Notes under the pieces: generated by a model
Databases searched by the model: none
Told to the model about the DNA's origin: nothing
Seen by the model: the letters and a program-made list of their open reading frames with translations, nothing else
Program-made: the position numbers and the translations under genes
Shown: positions 51,618-60,144 of the stretch, in pieces
Numbering within the stretch: the first letter of the stretch is position 1
Layout of the letters: each line of letters starts with the position of its first letter
Assembly (NCBI GenBank): GCA_934202735.1
Contig: CAKPYH010000003.1
Span: 124,001 to 188,000 of the forward strand
Length of the DNA stretch: 64,000 nucleotides
Direction of reading: 5' to 3'
From: an uncultured Alphaproteobacteria bacterium
Lineage (GTDB): Bacteria; Pseudomonadota; Alphaproteobacteria; CAAHEQ01; UBA3637

Positions 51618-51646
51618 TTGACAGAAATAGAGATTTATGATATAAT
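51618..51646 (+). promoter_or_regulatory. near-consensus promoter of the HEMQH gene
   Basis: TTGACA (51618-51623), 17-nt spacer, TATAAT (51641-51646). Confidence 0.9.
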
Positions 51647-51678
51647 AACAGTATATTTTGAAAAGGAGTGATCACACC

Positions 51679-53538
51679 ATGGTAGAGACGATGATGCAAC
51701 CGATTGAAGAACAAAAATCCACCCCGAACTATGCAGATAACTGGGCCCGTGATGCGGCATCGGCGGCCACGGTTTTTGAGCTGAACTCGGAAGAGAAAAA
51801 TGCACCGGAATACCGTCGTTTTTTGTCGGAACAACAGGAATTTAATACCGGCAAACGTTCCAAACCGCCCCGTGATTGGACCACCGAGGATAAAATTGAT
51901 CAGGCGTTGGCGCACACACCGTTTCAGATTCAAGCGGAGTCTACGGATGAAAAGAAAGCCCTATACACCTACCTGCATGTTTTGATGAACTCGGATGTGG
52001 GAAAGGCATGGATGGCTGAGGCCCAGAAAGTGGCCGATTCAAAGGGGAAAATTACATTAAAAACAGAAGAGCAAGAAGATACTCTTGCTTTTGTATCTGC
52101 GAATGATCCTAGGACTATATGTCTCAATTCAAAAACGATCAAGGATTTAGAGAAAAACAACCCCAATGTCGGAGAAACAGAAGAGTTAGCGTATCAGAAA
52201 TATCAAATGACCGGTACCGTTGGTCATGAAATGCAACATGTGTTTCAAAAGTGTCGGCAAGGAGATATGGCCTTTTCATCACTGGAAAATGCGGCCAAAT
52301 GGGACGTGATGTGTGAAATGGCCGGTCGGATGGCCAATATCGCCTTTACCACCGAAAAGGGGGTCATGCTATCTGATAGCGATTTTTTTTCTTGGTTAAA
52401 AGCACAAAACAAGGAAAAGGGATTAGACGAAACCGCGGCGGATAAAGAGACCCGAACAAACCTAGCTTTTTTGTTTTTAACAAATTGTAGAAATATGAAG
52501 GGTACGAATGATCTGAAAGAACGCATCAATGAATGGAATACAGGCTATAAAAAACAAGCGTTAAATATAGCAACCACTCGGAAAATCATAAATTCTACCG
52601 ATACCGTTGCGCAGGAAAACGATATGATGAATTGGTTGTGCGACAGTATGGGTGTGGACAAGGATCTGTGCGCCGCTTTGTTGGCTACGTATTTTGCGGA
52701 TAATCGGCGAACTCCCAGTGTGCCCGGCATTCAGGAAGTCTTGAAAAACGATGGCACTTTTATCAGTCGCGGAACAATCAACGGTCATTCGGTGGTCATG
52801 AAATCCGAAGGGACAGATAAAGATTCAATGACAACTACCTATATCAACGGTTCAATACATTCGGTTGAGATGAAAGATTCAGATCATATCAGTCGTTATG
52901 CCTATAAGAATGGTAAGCTGTCCGAGGCGGATACGGTTTATACGGACGGCTATACCGCGCATACCGTATACGATGGTGCAGGAAAACACCAAGAAAGTGT
53001 GTATAAATCACCGTCAGGAGTAGAAACAACCACAAAGTATGCTGATGGGACTAAAATCTATGAAACAGTAAAAAGTCCGGACGGGTCCATTAAAGAAACG
53101 TCGTTTGATGACTTTGGTGAGCCGAATTTTGTGATTGAATCACGGCCCAACGGGTGGTCAAAACGAACGGATTTTGAATATGGTCAAAAAGCGAGCAGTT
53201 ATGAAATAACACCGCACGGGGATCGTATTGAGAAAAAATATGACGCGGAAGGCCGAGAAATAACCTTACCGCCACCGACACAACAGGCCGTGGCTGCTCC
53301 TGTTTTGCCGAGCGTTCAAAAGGCATCGGTTTCAACCCCGGCTCCAACCCCGGCAACTTCCCGGGTCGCACCCCCGATTTTACCCGGTCAAGCCGGCCCT
53401 TTGCCCCCGAAACCCGAACAGGCACGGGTCGCACCCCCTATTTTACCCCGAGCGGGACAGGAAACTGCGCGTCCCACACCCCCTACTTCCAAAACGGTGT
53501 TGAACTTGGCCGCACGCAAAAAAGCCGATTCACGTTAG
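51679..53538 (+). CDS. putative zinc metallopeptidase (HEMQH) with repeat and Pro-rich tail
   Basis: 619 residues from ATG 51679, SD AAGGAG. Residues 183-187 are HEMQH inside GTVGHEMQHVFQ, the HExxH zinc motif; Glu-containing helices after it could give the third ligand. Residues 370-530 form about seven 20-residue strands with Y-DG or N-G turns (for example YDGAGKHQESVYKS), like YD/RHS repeats. The tail (530-619) is Pro/Ala/Gln-rich, with ARVAPPILP occurring twice. No signal peptide. It may be a secreted effector or a cytosolic protease; no family is assigned with certainty. Confidence 0.75.
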   Translation: MVETMMQPIEEQKSTPNYADNWARDAASAATVFELNSEEKNAPEYRRFLSEQQEFNTGKRSKPPRDWTTEDKIDQALAHTPFQIQAESTDEKKALYTYLHVLMNSDVGKAWMAEAQKVADSKGKITLKTEEQEDTLAFVSANDPRTICLNSKTIKDLEKNNPNVGETEELAYQKYQMTGTVGHEMQHVFQKCRQGDMAFSSLENAAKWDVMCEMAGRMANIAFTTEKGVMLSDSDFFSWLKAQNKEKGLDETAADKETRTNLAFLFLTNCRNMKGTNDLKERINEWNTGYKKQALNIATTRKIINSTDTVAQENDMMNWLCDSMGVDKDLCAALLATYFADNRRTPSVPGIQEVLKNDGTFISRGTINGHSVVMKSEGTDKDSMTTTYINGSIHSVEMKDSDHISRYAYKNGKLSEADTVYTDGYTAHTVYDGAGKHQESVYKSPSGVETTTKYADGTKIYETVKSPDGSIKETSFDDFGEPNFVIESRPNGWSKRTDFEYGQKASSYEITPHGDRIEKKYDAEGREITLPPPTQQAVAAPVLPSVQKASVSTPAPTPATSRVAPPILPGQAGPLPPKPEQARVAPPILPRAGQETARPTPPTSKTVLNLAARKKADSR

Positions 53539-53595
53539 GAAAAATCTTTTATTTTCTGCGTGTTTAACAACTCGGGCGACAGCAGATTTTGATCA

Positions 53596-55374
53596 TTATG
53601 GTTTTAGAAAAAAAGCCGTATCTGCCAATCTTCTTTCGGCAAGTTCAAAGTAAGTTGTGTTATATTCTACGCCCAGAAAACGTCGCCCTAAATTCAACGC
53701 TGCAACACCGGTTGTGCCACTTCCCATAAAGGGGTCTAAAATAAGATCGGTCGGATTGGTATGAACCTTGATGATTTCTTCCATCAATTTCAAACTTTTT
53801 TGTGTAGGATGAATTGTCCGTTCTCTACCTGAAACCGTTGCTGTTTGATATAGAGACCTTAAATAGGGAATGTTTGTGTCTTTGTTAAATGTCCACTTAG
53901 CCCCTTTTTTAACACCCCATACAGCAAATTCCATGTCCTGTACATAGCGTCTTTCAATATTTCGTGGCATAGGATTGGTTTTACGCCAAACAATAATGTC
54001 TTTAATCAGAATGTCACAATGTTCTAATTTCACGATTATATCACTAATAAAACGATAGGAACAAAAGATGATGATAGAGCCGTTTTTATCTAAAATACGT
54101 GTATATTTCGGTATCCAATCCAATAATTTAAATCCTTTATCCCAATCGCCAAAATCCACGCCCTGTCTGTTTGAGAGTGTAGAAAAATTATTATCCTTTG
54201 AAATGTTATAGGGTGGGTCTGTAATAATATGATTAACGATTTTCTTTTCTTTGAGAAATTGGTCTATAATGGTGTAAGCATTGTCATTGACAATTTCGTA
54301 GTTTTCTTTTTTTTTTGATTTTTCTTTCATGTCTAATATAATTTGCTTTCCGATAGCTTTGGCCAATAAAGGTGGTACGGCGTTCCCAATTTGTTTGCAC
54401 ACTTCACACTTAGATCCTTGAAAGATGAAACTATCATCAAAGCTTTGGAGACGCGCTGCTTCCCTGGGAGTAATGGCCCGATTTAAATAAGGGTGAGAAT
54501 TCCGACCGTTGGACGGTGTATCAAAACGGGTGTCTATGGTGGGACTGACATCATCCCAGGATAATCTGGACCAGGTTGTCCCAAACTTTTGTTTTCCATA
54601 CAATTCTTTTGGCAGGTACTCTTTTCCCTGTTCTGGTGGAATCATCTTAAGTTTTTTTAGAGCGATTTCAGAATGTTTTGTGGCTATATGATACTGTAAT
54701 TTATTAGCACGTAATTGCGCTTGGTATGCACTTTGCGGTGGTAGTTTATAATCAGATATTTCTGTTCCTTCACCGCTTTCTAAATAGGATAAATCACTAA
54801 TAGCATCCCTGACGGTTACTAACATTTTGTGTGGTTGTGGAAAGTGGATATATTTTATCTTTGATGCGATAAAAAAAGCGCGTTGCCGACTTTGCGGTAC
54901 ACCATAGTCTTTTGCATTTAATACCCCGGCGTTCACGATATAGCCTAAGTTTTCAATTTCCTGTTTAATTTCACGTCCAAAATACCCGTCGGAAGAATTG
55001 AGAATGTTTTTAACATTTTCTATAATAAAAATTTCCGGTTGAAGCTGCTCTACAAATTTTAAATATTCTTTGAATAAAAAATTACGTGGATCTTTTAAGC
55101 CTAAATTTTTTCCTTTTAGACTAAACCCCTGACAGGGTGGTCCGCCGACAATCATGTTGACGTGTAATTGTCTTGATAAATTAACGATCTGTTGCTGAAC
55201 TTGAGGAAGTGTAATATCACCCACCAATCCCCTAGCATGGGGGAACATGCCGGAAAAGGTTTTGATTGCAGAGAGATTGAAATCCAACCCGATGACTGTT
55301 TTGAAGCCGGGAACTTGATCCAATCCATAAGATAATCCACCGGCTCCGCAAAATAAATCTAAGATATTATACAT
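53596..55374 (-). CDS. bifunctional DNA methyltransferase: m5C domain fused to beta-class amino-methyltransferase
   Basis: 592 residues. Domain 1 (1-350) is a cytosine-C5 MTase: FCGAGGLS, GGPPCQGFS with catalytic Cys, ENVKN, QSRQR and QIGNAVPP (from 328). After a Lys-rich linker (351-357), domain 2 (360-592) is an N6-adenine/N4-cytosine MTase with DPPY (386) before DPFMGSGT (547), the beta-class order. It would protect DNA against the HNH nuclease encoded divergently. A 10-bp A/T run encodes the linker. RBS AAAGGTG. AT-rich, probably imported. Confidence 0.9.
   Translation of the reverse strand: MYNILDLFCGAGGLSYGLDQVPGFKTVIGLDFNLSAIKTFSGMFPHARGLVGDITLPQVQQQIVNLSRQLHVNMIVGGPPCQGFSLKGKNLGLKDPRNFLFKEYLKFVEQLQPEIFIIENVKNILNSSDGYFGREIKQEIENLGYIVNAGVLNAKDYGVPQSRQRAFFIASKIKYIHFPQPHKMLVTVRDAISDLSYLESGEGTEISDYKLPPQSAYQAQLRANKLQYHIATKHSEIALKKLKMIPPEQGKEYLPKELYGKQKFGTTWSRLSWDDVSPTIDTRFDTPSNGRNSHPYLNRAITPREAARLQSFDDSFIFQGSKCEVCKQIGNAVPPLLAKAIGKQIILDMKEKSKKKENYEIVNDNAYTIIDQFLKEKKIVNHIITDPPYNISKDNNFSTLSNRQGVDFGDWDKGFKLLDWIPKYTRILDKNGSIIIFCSYRFISDIIVKLEHCDILIKDIIVWRKTNPMPRNIERRYVQDMEFAVWGVKKGAKWTFNKDTNIPYLRSLYQTATVSGRERTIHPTQKSLKLMEEIIKVHTNPTDLILDPFMGSGTTGVAALNLGRRFLGVEYNTTYFELAERRLADTAFFLKP
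54307..54316. repeat. 10-bp homopolymer in the methyltransferase linker
   Basis: Ten T on the plus strand (ten A in the coding strand), exactly between the two methyltransferase domains. Confidence 0.85.
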
Positions 55375-55490
55375 AAAATCACCTTTGAGGGATGAAAAAT
55401 AATCTCCTCAAGTCGCAATATATCAAATTTTATTTACTTTTGCAAGACATTATGATAAAAATATCAAAGAAACTTTATAAGGAGAATTTG

Positions 55491-56693
55491 ATGAAAGTCA
55501 GTGAATTTTTTGTGCAGAACATAAATCCTTTTGTTTTGGGATGCTTCTATAGTCGCTTTGAATGTGATGAAGCGCAAATCAAAACATTTACGACTTATAA
55601 ATTAACGAAATGGGCACCTGTGTTTTTGAAATCACAACAACCGTATTTGGAACAACTGAATAGGCGGAGTTTTGAAAATTGGCAGGTTTTATCTTCATCA
55701 GGTAAGTATTTTAAGGCTTGTTTAACCTTGGAAAATGATTTGCACTTATCGGCAACCAGTTTCTTTAACAAGTTGTACTATAAAATCTTAAACTCGGAAC
55801 TGATTAGTAGCGACATATTGACGGATGACAAAATTGAATTTATTCGGGGTTTTATGGAAACGCGGGGTAGTATTGATACACAACGATCCCTGATTGCACA
55901 AGATTATTTTTATCATCACTCGTATTTAGAAGTCAGAAAAGCCCGTATTTTGGTGGAATATTTCAATGTGCCTGTTTCTGTTATGAACTTAAATTTCCGA
56001 CAACTGCAACCGCAATATCTTACCAAAAAGAATAAAAGAAATGCTCAAGTGCGCATGCAGTTACCATGGTACGTAGCCCAGATCGGCATTCTCAATCCAT
56101 ATAAAGTTCAAGTGATTACAGATGTTTATGGGTACCCGTTGGGAACATACAGAAACGGTGCACAATTTTTTAATGTGCCGTATTCAGTATCGCCTTCTCA
56201 AAGTTTCCAAAAGCGAATCGATTATTATGCAGATAAAATTTTGAATCGGAAATTGAGTTCACAACAAATAAAACAATATCAAAAGGAACTTGGTTTTCTA
56301 GCAGATGCATCAGACGAAAGAACAATCCGAAATGATTTGATTGTTCAAATTGCTCGATTAGAATGGCCGGATGAATGCGTATGTTGCAAAAATCTGTATA
56401 ATATTTGTGATCGGAGCTTTATACATAGAAAAACGAATCGTCCATACTTTGAAATACATCACGTTATTTCTTTGGGTAACAATCAAGAATTGGACGACAC
56501 AGACAACCTGGCAAAATTATGTCCAACATGCCATGCGGCACTAAAACGGGGACGTGCTTTGGAAGTATATCAAAAAGAACTCATTGCTAATATCCTAAAC
56601 AATCAGGACCGAACACTGGAATTTTCAAAAAACTTTTTTGACACCGATGACGAAAACGTCATTATCAACAAAATCTATGAATCGTTAAAGTGA
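55491..56693 (+). CDS. HNH-type restriction endonuclease candidate
   Basis: 400 residues from ATG 55491, AAGGAG 7 nt upstream; upstream in-frame ATGs lack an SD. A C-terminal HNH nuclease is clear: a CVCC pair near 290, EIHHVISLG (His323-His324), DNLAKLCPTCHAAL. An earlier segment (118-128, IRGFMETRGSI) resembles a LAGLIDADG motif with Glu in place of Asp. Divergent from the dual DNA methyltransferase with 116 bp between starts; it is therefore probably the nuclease of a type II system. Its 3' end overlaps the next convergent gene by 9 bp. Confidence 0.82.
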   Translation: MKVSEFFVQNINPFVLGCFYSRFECDEAQIKTFTTYKLTKWAPVFLKSQQPYLEQLNRRSFENWQVLSSSGKYFKACLTLENDLHLSATSFFNKLYYKILNSELISSDILTDDKIEFIRGFMETRGSIDTQRSLIAQDYFYHHSYLEVRKARILVEYFNVPVSVMNLNFRQLQPQYLTKKNKRNAQVRMQLPWYVAQIGILNPYKVQVITDVYGYPLGTYRNGAQFFNVPYSVSPSQSFQKRIDYYADKILNRKLSSQQIKQYQKELGFLADASDERTIRNDLIVQIARLEWPDECVCCKNLYNICDRSFIHRKTNRPYFEIHHVISLGNNQELDDTDNLAKLCPTCHAALKRGRALEVYQKELIANILNNQDRTLEFSKNFFDTDDENVIINKIYESLK

Positions 56694-57371
56694 TTTCGGG
56701 CGATTTTGTTCCCGCAGTAAATGGTACTGTATAAAGCCCAAAGCAAACAAGAGAGGCAACGTGGCTTCGCCGCTTTCTTCCACCGCTTTGAACCAATAAA
56801 TCACCGTATCGTCCAGGCGTACACCGGTGGCTTTGAAATAATTGCTGGGGAAACGGTCGGCAAATTGTGAAACAATCCCCACACCACCAAATGTTGCAAC
56901 CGTCCAGGCCAAGGGGTTCAGTGCAAAAAAGCCCCGAAACAACCCGGGCATATACCGGCACAACAACCAAACCGCCGTTCCCAAGACCACAACTACCAGT
57001 ACGGCGGCCACAATCTTTTCAGACAACGGATTGTTCGGATTAGTAAAAAAGCGGAGTTTAATGGCCGTTGTATCGTGATCGGTCAACCAATGTTGAATGC
57101 CCGCTTCCCGCAACAAAGCCGATAGCCACAGAAACAATAATGCAAAATAAGAGGCTTGCCGATCGGTTTTCAAGTAATCCCGGGCGTATCCCAAGGCAAC
57201 AATCAACCCTATACCATAGCCAGCATACGTAATGAATTCATTTTCACCGTCTTCATCAAAAAAGAAAGTCGGATTGCCGGGGTGTAAAATCCACGACAAA
57301 GCGATACACAATCCAACGGCCAAAACAGTCGCCACAGGGGCAAACAAAGGGGAGAGTAATACTTTTTTCAT
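56685..57371 (-). CDS. polytopic membrane protein of unknown function
   Basis: 228 residues from ATG 57371. Six or so TM helices (APVATVLAVGLCIALSWIL, AGYGIGLIVALGYA, IVAAVLVVVVLGTAVWLLC and others), with an acidic loop FFFDEDGENEF and a conserved-looking LREAGIQHWLTDHD. SD AAAGGATC. No family recognised. Confidence 0.65.
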   Translation of the reverse strand: MKKVLLSPLFAPVATVLAVGLCIALSWILHPGNPTFFFDEDGENEFITYAGYGIGLIVALGYARDYLKTDRQASYFALLFLWLSALLREAGIQHWLTDHDTTAIKLRFFTNPNNPLSEKIVAAVLVVVVLGTAVWLLCRYMPGLFRGFFALNPLAWTVATFGGVGIVSQFADRFPSNYFKATGVRLDDTVIYWFKAVEESGEATLPLLFALGFIQYHLLREQNRPKSL

Positions 57372-57450
57372 AATAGATCCTTTCTGAGATATTTGTTGCA
57401 AGGACTTTACGCTGTTTTGTTTGGGTTGTCAAGCCCGTGTAAAAAAATAC

Positions 57451-57479
57451 TTGTCAAATAGGGAACGGTATGCTACAGT
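57451..57479 (+). promoter_or_regulatory. promoter of the LemA-like gene
   Basis: TTGTCA (57451-57456), 17-nt spacer, TACAGT (57474-57479) with TGC before the -10. It places the start at about 57486, downstream of ATG 57470. Confidence 0.55.
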
Positions 57480-57496
57480 ATTCCCGGAAAAACAAT

Positions 57497-58036
57497 ATGG
57501 CAGCGGGTATTATTATATTGATTTTAACGGGGCTATACCTGATGATGTGGCGGGAGAACTTGAAAATGTGGAACCGGCGCACACAGGATGCTTGGAATCT
57601 GCTGCAAGAACGATACAAACATCGTTCGGATTTAATCCCCGGCGTACGGGCGGTCCTGAAAAAAAATGACAAGACCATGCAGGAGGCTTTGCAAAATTTG
57701 ACTCGGTGCGTTCAAAAGACGCAAGGTCCTTTGTCTGTCGGGGAACGGTTGCGGGCCGAACGGGTTTTGTCTCAATCTTTGGATGACGTGCTGACACAAG
57801 CCATGCAAAATCCGAATGTGGCCGGAGCACACAATGTTTTGGAAATGCAAATGGAAATCACCGATACTCAAGAACTTATTCAATCGGCCGAGTTGTTTTA
57901 TGATACGGTTGCCAGGGCCTATAATGCACGTTTATCTTATCCGCCGGGGCATTGGGCCGCCCGCCGCCTGTCATTATTGCCGGCCCAAACCGATGAACAA
58001 ATGTTCCAAAGGCCCGTGTTTAAAAAAAAGACTTGA
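57497..58036 (+). CDS. LemA-like membrane protein
   Basis: 179 residues from ATG 57497; ATG 57470 is in frame but lies before the predicted transcription start. One N-terminal TM helix (AAGIIILILTGLYLMMW), then LemA-type helices with AWNLLQERYKHRSDLIPGV, LEMQMEITDTQELIQ and AEL-FYDTVARAYNARLSYPP. LemA proteins are envelope proteins of unclear function. The family's usual partner (TPM domain or HtpX gene) is missing. The rpsB promoter overlaps its stop. Confidence 0.8.
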   Translation: MAAGIIILILTGLYLMMWRENLKMWNRRTQDAWNLLQERYKHRSDLIPGVRAVLKKNDKTMQEALQNLTRCVQKTQGPLSVGERLRAERVLSQSLDDVLTQAMQNPNVAGAHNVLEMQMEITDTQELIQSAELFYDTVARAYNARLSYPPGHWAARRLSLLPAQTDEQMFQRPVFKKKT

Positions 58037-58061
58037 TTTTTGATTAAAAATCGTGTATATA
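58033..58061 (+). promoter_or_regulatory. promoter of rpsB-tsf
   Basis: TTGATT (58033-58038), 17-nt spacer, TATATA (58056-58061). Confidence 0.75.
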
Positions 58062-58067
58062 TATCGC

Positions 58068-58220
58068 ATCGTTCCGTCATGGGGCGATAATTCACATGCG
58101 GGGAAAGCGCGGGATTTTATCGGACATGTTCGGTCTTATCACAACGCTTCCGGTGCCGGGAAATGGGTTTTCGGTATCTTGCCCCGCAGACGTTATAACC
58201 GGAAAAAGAAAGGATAAAAT
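58068..58220 (+). other. long structured-looking rpsB leader
   Basis: About 150 nt between the predicted start and the rpsB ATG, GC-rich with several short self-complementary segments. S2 commonly represses its own operon via the leader in other bacteria; whether this leader does so is inference. No ORF with an SD is seen. Confidence 0.4.
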
Positions 58221-58982
58221 ATGACACTTCCGACAGTAACTATGCGTCAATTAATTGAAAGCGGTGTTCACTTTGGGCATAATGCTCGCCGCTGGAACCC
58301 GAAAATGGGGCAATACATTTACGGCACACGCGAAGGCGTACACATTATGGACCTGACACAAACGGTCCCGATGTTGTACCGTGCGATGGAAGCCGTGCGT
58401 GATGTAGCCGCCAAAGGTGGCAAGGTTCTGTTTGTCGGCACAAAGCCCCAAGCACAAGAACCGATTGAAGCCGCAGCCAAGCGGTGCGGTCAATTCTTTG
58501 TGAACCATCGCTGGTTGGGCGGTATGTTGACGAACTGGAAAACCATTTCGTCCAGCATTCGTCGCTTGAAAGACATTGATGCTAAAATGGAAAAGGGTGA
58601 ATTGAACGGCTTTACCAAGAAAGAAAAACTGAACATGCAACGGGAACGGGAAAAACTGTTCGCGTCTCTGGGCGGGATTCAAGATATGGCCGGTCGTCCG
58701 GACATCATGTTCGTGATTGACGTACCCAAGGAAGAATTGGCGGTTGCCGAAGCGAAAAAGTTAGGAATCCCCGTTGTGGCGATTTGCGACTCTAATGCAA
58801 ATCCGGACGGTATTACCTATCCTATTCCGGGCAACGATGACGCTTTACGTGCCATCAACCTGTATTGCGACCTGATTTCGGGTGCGGTGTTGGATGGTAT
58901 TCAGGCGGAATTGAAAGCCGCCGGTGTTGATGTCGGTGCGGCCGCGGAAGTTGCCGCCGAAAAACCGGCTCAAGCCGAATAA
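58221..58982 (+). CDS. rpsB: small-subunit ribosomal protein uS2
   Basis: 253 residues. Canonical start TLPTVTMRQLIESGVHFGH, central KGGKVLFVGTKPQAQEP, RWLGGMLTNWKTI and C-terminal PVVAICDSNANPDGI, followed by a short Ala/Glu-rich tail. RBS AAAGGA. First gene of the rpsB-tsf operon, with a 139-nt spacer to tsf. Confidence 0.98.
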   Translation: MTLPTVTMRQLIESGVHFGHNARRWNPKMGQYIYGTREGVHIMDLTQTVPMLYRAMEAVRDVAAKGGKVLFVGTKPQAQEPIEAAAKRCGQFFVNHRWLGGMLTNWKTISSSIRRLKDIDAKMEKGELNGFTKKEKLNMQREREKLFASLGGIQDMAGRPDIMFVIDVPKEELAVAEAKKLGIPVVAICDSNANPDGITYPIPGNDDALRAINLYCDLISGAVLDGIQAELKAAGVDVGAAAEVAAEKPAQAE

Positions 58983-59121
58983 GCAAACGGTATCGGGCGG
59001 GGTACTATACTCTGCCCGCATACGCCGAACAAGGGAACCCGCCGGCCGGGATAAAAATGCGTACGCCGATTCGGGTGGGAAAGAACGGAACAACAGATCT
59101 TTGAAAACAGAAAGGAAAAAA

Positions 59122-60021
59122 ATGACAGAAATTAAAGCCAGTTTGGTAAAAGAACTTCGTGAAAAAACAGGTGCCGGTATGATGGAATGCAAGAAAGCCT
59201 TAACCGCCGTCGGTGGCGAATTGGAAGCGGCCATTGACTTCCTGCGCAAGAAAGGCATGTCCGTTGCCGAAAAGAAAGCCGGTCGTGTCGCCAGTCAGGG
59301 TTTGGTCGGCGTGGCCGTTTCCGGTCATGAAGGGGCCATCGTTGAATTAAACAGCGAAACCGACTTTGTGGCCAAAAATGCAGACTTCCAAAAGTTCTTG
59401 GGTGAATTGACAAAAATCGCGTTGGCGAAAAAAGGTGATATGGATGCTATTAAGGCCGCTGATTTGAACGGTAAAACCGTGGCCGATACGTTAACATCTT
59501 TGATTGCAACGATCGGTGAAAACATGAACTTGCGCCGGGTGGCGTATGTGCATGCGGATAACGGTGTCGTGGTGCCGTATATTCACACGGCGGCGGCTCC
59601 GAATATGGGAAAAATCGGTGTGTTGGTGGCTTTAACCGGCGCAGATACGGCAACATTGCAGGAAGTCGGGAAAAAGGTAGCCATGCACATTGCCGCGGCC
59701 AGTCCGCGTTTCCGTGCGATTGATGAAGTAGATGCCGATACGATTGCCCATGAAAAAGGTATTTATGCCGAACAAGCCAAAAACTCGGGCAAGCCGGCCG
59801 CTATCATTGAAAAAATGGTGGAAGGACGTTTGCGGAAGTTCTATGAAGAAGTGGTTGTTTTGGAACAGGCGTTTATCATGGATCCGGATAAAAAAGTCAA
59901 GGAAATCCTGGCCGGTTCCAAAGCTGAATTGACGGCCTTTGTGCGCTTTGGTTTGGGCGAAGGGATTGAAAAGAAAGAAGAAGACTTTGCCGCCGAAGTG
60001 GCCAAACAAATCAACGGGTAA
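59122..60021 (+). CDS. tsf: elongation factor Ts
   Basis: 299 residues from ATG 59122 (MTEIKASLVKELREKTGAGM), RBS AAAGGA. N-terminal UBA-like domain with MMECKKAL, core with SETDFVAKN, the TDFV contact to EF-Tu; both core subdomains are complete. It exchanges GDP on EF-Tu. The 139-nt spacer before it contains a hairpin (GGGCGGGGTA/TACTCTGCCC type) that could be a processing or attenuation site. Confidence 0.98.
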   Translation: MTEIKASLVKELREKTGAGMMECKKALTAVGGELEAAIDFLRKKGMSVAEKKAGRVASQGLVGVAVSGHEGAIVELNSETDFVAKNADFQKFLGELTKIALAKKGDMDAIKAADLNGKTVADTLTSLIATIGENMNLRRVAYVHADNGVVVPYIHTAAAPNMGKIGVLVALTGADTATLQEVGKKVAMHIAAASPRFRAIDEVDADTIAHEKGIYAEQAKNSGKPAAIIEKMVEGRLRKFYEEVVVLEQAFIMDPDKKVKEILAGSKAELTAFVRFGLGEGIEKKEEDFAAEVAKQING

Positions 60022-60035
60022 TTCCGTTTAAACCG

Positions 60036-60070
60036 AAACCCGGGAATCTCTAGGGAGACCCGGGTTTTTT
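60036..60070 (+). terminator. terminator of rpsB-tsf
   Basis: Stem AAACCCGGG/CCCGGGTTT with internal TCTC-TAGG-GAGA pairing, followed by TTTTTT. Confidence 0.9.
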
Positions 60071-60094
60071 CTGTCTTGTCCGTGCTTTTTTTAC

Positions 60095-60123
60095 TTGCTT
60101 TTCGGCCCGAGTTTATGTAAACT
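60095..60123 (+). promoter_or_regulatory. promoter of mutL
   Basis: TTGCTT (60095-60100), 17-nt spacer, TAAACT (60118-60123). Confidence 0.6.
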
Positions 60124-60144
60124 GAAACGAAAAGGATACCCGAT

